From: Nitrospirales bacterium
Lineage (GTDB): Bacteria > Nitrospirota > Thermodesulfovibrionia > Thermodesulfovibrionales > Dissulfurispiraceae
Assembly: GCA_020846375.1 (NCBI GenBank)
Contig: JADLDZ010000198.1
Coordinates: 1-6,498 of the forward strand
Length of the DNA: 6,498 nucleotides
Direction: 5' to 3'
The notes beneath the pieces are model-generated. The model did no database searches, was not told the DNA's origin, and saw only the letters and a list, made by a program, of their open reading frames with translations. Numbering within the stretch: the first letter of the stretch is position 1; the number at the start of each line of letters is the position of its first letter. The translations under genes and the position numbers were made by a program. Of the stretch, positions 4,904 to 6,498 are shown one piece after another.

Positions 4904-6498
4904 CTACATTCTGCTCTTCAGGAGATCATTGACCACGGAGGGGTCGGCAAGGGTGGAGGTATCCCCCAGGCTCTCCACGTCTCCGCAGGCGATCTTTCTC
5001 AGGATCCTCCTCATGATCTTGCCGCTCCGGGTCTTGGGAAGGCCCGGCGCGAACTGCAGCTTGTCCGGGGAGGCGATCGGCCCGATCACGGTCCTCACAT
5101 GGCCCACAAGGATCTTCTTCAGATCATCCGAGGGCTGCTGCCCCTCCTTCAGTGTCACGTAGACATAGAGCCCTTCCCCCTTCACGTCGTGGGGGTACCC
5201 CACCACCGCCGCCTCCGCGACCGCCTCATGGCTCACCAACGCCGACTCCACTTCAGCGGTGCCCAGCCGGTGCCCCGACACGTTGATCACGTCATCGATG
5301 CGCCCCATGAGCCAGTAATCGCCGCCCTCATCCACCCGCGCCCCGTCTCCCGTAAAGTACCTGCCCGGGAAGCGCGTGAAGTAGACTTCCTTCATCCTCT
5401 TGTTCCCGGGGTCGCCGTAGGTGCCCCGCAGCATGCCCGGCCAGGGCTTGCTGATCACGAGGTAGCCGCCCTCGTTGGCTGCGGCCACCGAACCGTCTTC
5501 CTTCAGCACCTCGGGCACCACCCCGAAGAAAGGCCGGCCGGCAGAGCCCGGCTTCAGCGTCATCGCGCCCGGCAGGGGGGTGATCATGAAGCCCCCGGTC
5601 TCGGTCTGCCACCAGGTATCCACGATGGGGAGCTTCTCCTGGCCCACGTTCCTGTAGTACCACATCCAGGCCTCGGGGTTGATGGGCTCCCCCACGGTGC
5701 CCAGCACCTTCAGGGAGGAGAGGTCCTGCTTCCGCGTCCACTGCTCCCCCTCCCGCATCAGCGCCCTGATGGCGGTAGGGGCGGTATAGAAGATGTTGAC
5801 CTTGTGCTTGTCGCAGATGTCCCAGAACCGCCCCGGATTCGGGTAGGTGGGGATGCCCTCGAACATCAGACTCGTAGCCCCGTTGGAAAGGGGGCCGTAG
5901 ACGATGTAGCTGTGGCCGGTGACCCACCCGATGTCCGCGGTGCAAAAGTGGATGTCCTCGTCATGGTAATCAAAGGTGTATTTGAAAGTCAGGTTCGTAT
6001 ACAGCAGGTACCCGCCCGTGGTATGGAGCACCCCCTTGGGTTTTCCCGTGGAACCCGAGGTATAGAGGATGAAGAGCGGGTCCTCCGCATCCATCTGTTC
6101 CGGCTCACAGTAGTTCGCGATATCGGGAGCGGCCATCTCTTCATGCCACCACAGATCCCGGCCGGGCTCCATGTCCACCCCGTCGGTCCGCTTCACCACG
6201 ATGACCTTCTCGATGGTGGGGCATTCATGGAGGGCCGCGTCGCAGTTCACCTTGAGGGGAATCTGTCTGCCGCCCCTGACGCCCCGGTCGGACGTGATCA
6301 GAAGCTTCGCCTTGCAGTCCTGGATCCTGTCCCGGAGGGCCTGGGAGCTGAAGCCCCCGAAGACAACGCTATGGATGGCCCCGATCCGGGAGCACGCGAG
6401 CATGGAGATCGCCAGCTCGGGCACCATCGGCAGATAAATCGTCACCCTGTCGCCCTGCCGGACGCCATGCTTTTTGAGGACATTGGCGAACCTGTTCA
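4904..6498 (-). CDS. acs: Acetyl-CoA synthetase (AMP-forming), 5' end outside the window
   Basis: Converts acetate, ATP and CoA to acetyl-CoA, AMP and PPi through acetyl-adenylate; a cytoplasmic entry route for acetate. The visible part is 530 residues (family about 640-660), so roughly the first 120 lie beyond the right edge. The frame stays open to 6498: the first full codon is 6496-6494, reading 'NRFANVLKKHGVRQGDRV' before the internal GTG at 6445. Key motifs in visible numbering: YTSGSTGKPKG (145-155, phosphate-binding), DTWWQTETGG (293-302, with the Trp that restricts the pocket to acetate), YFTGDGA (380-386), GRIDDVINVSGHRLGTAEVE (398-417, hinge and CoA-binding segment) and SGKIMRR (491-497). 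Lys493 is the catalytic lysine that is reversibly acetylated in Salmonella Acs. The set is typical of acetate- rather than propionate-specific enzymes. No frameshift is seen. Transcription stops at the terminator 4841-4874. Confidence 0.98.
   Translation of the reverse strand, partial: NRFANVLKKHGVRQGDRVTIYLPMVPELAISMLACSRIGAIHSVVFGGFSSQALRDRIQDCKAKLLITSDRGVRGGRQIPLKVNCDAALHECPTIEKVIVVKRTDGVDMEPGRDLWWHEEMAAPDIANYCEPEQMDAEDPLFILYTSGSTGKPKGVLHTTGGYLLYTNLTFKYTFDYHDEDIHFCTADIGWVTGHSYIVYGPLSNGATSLMFEGIPTYPNPGRFWDICDKHKVNIFYTAPTAIRALMREGEQWTRKQDLSSLKVLGTVGEPINPEAWMWYYRNVGQEKLPIVDTWWQTETGGFMITPLPGAMTLKPGSAGRPFFGVVPEVLKEDGSVAAANEGGYLVISKPWPGMLRGTYGDPGNKRMKEVYFTRFPGRYFTGDGARVDEGGDYWLMGRIDDVINVSGHRLGTAEVESALVSHEAVAEAAVVGYPHDVKGEGLYVYVTLKEGQQPSDDLKKILVGHVRTVIGPIASPDKLQFAPGLPKTRSGKIMRRILRKIACGDVESLGDTSTLADPSVVNDLLKSRM

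Noticed and set aside
5328..5945. 205-codon - strand frame inside acs
   Set aside because: It is a frame-shifted shadow of acs, rich in Arg/Gly/His, with no motif.
4904..6445. acs starting at GTG 6445 as a complete gene
   Set aside because: The codons from 6446 to 6496 continue the conserved Acs sequence in frame, and the resulting protein would lack about 135 residues including conserved ones. The gene simply runs off the window.

Overview
The window is a GC-rich piece of bacterial chromosome, by eye mostly around 60% GC and lower in the first ~450 bases. It reads as a diderm bacterium: it has an entericidin-type lipoprotein with an outer-membrane-type +2 residue. It also carries a diguanylate cyclase with a 'two-CW' cysteine insert, which I associate from memory with Desulfuromonadota/Geobacter-like and Nitrospirota-like lineages. 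The taxon is an inference with low confidence, since no rRNA or tRNA is present. I see no CRISPR array, transposase or phage gene.

Layout. Positions 1-352 have no convincing gene and hold several CCGG-rich inverted repeats that look like a decayed REP/MITE-type element. A sigma70-like promoter (351-378) and a strong Shine-Dalgarno lead into a 44-residue entericidin-family lipoprotein on the + strand (453-587). Everything else is on the - strand. Read in the direction of transcription (right to left), it starts with a 5'-truncated acetyl-CoA synthetase gene (acs, 6498-4904) that ends in a textbook rho-independent terminator (4841-4874). Then comes a three-gene set: a diguanylate cyclase (4768-3317), an SPFH/stomatin-like protein with three C-terminal zinc ribbons (3277-2153), and a large duplicated zinc-ribbon protein of unknown function (2147-615). 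The last gene converges on the entericidin gene, with only 27 bases between the two stop codons.

How the genes relate. acs is transcriptionally separate, being closed by its own terminator. The SPFH and zinc-ribbon genes are separated by 5 bases, and the Shine-Dalgarno of the second lies inside the last codons of the first, so they are very probably co-translated partners. The closest known analogy is the Bacillus subtilis ydj locus, where the SPFH zinc-ribbon protein YdjI and zinc-ribbon protein YdjG belong to a membrane-stress system with PspA. No PspA homologue is in this window. The diguanylate cyclase lies 39 bases upstream of the SPFH gene, and a perfect 26-bp palindrome spans its stop codon and that gap. 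It may therefore be the first gene of the operon, with the palindrome controlling the junction.

The most interesting items are the SPFH/zinc-ribbon pair and the internal duplication in its second member, the perfect palindrome between the cyclase and SPFH genes, and the cyclase's architecture: a receiver that has lost its phospho-acceptor, joined to a PAS-like domain carrying a cysteine-rich two-CW insert.
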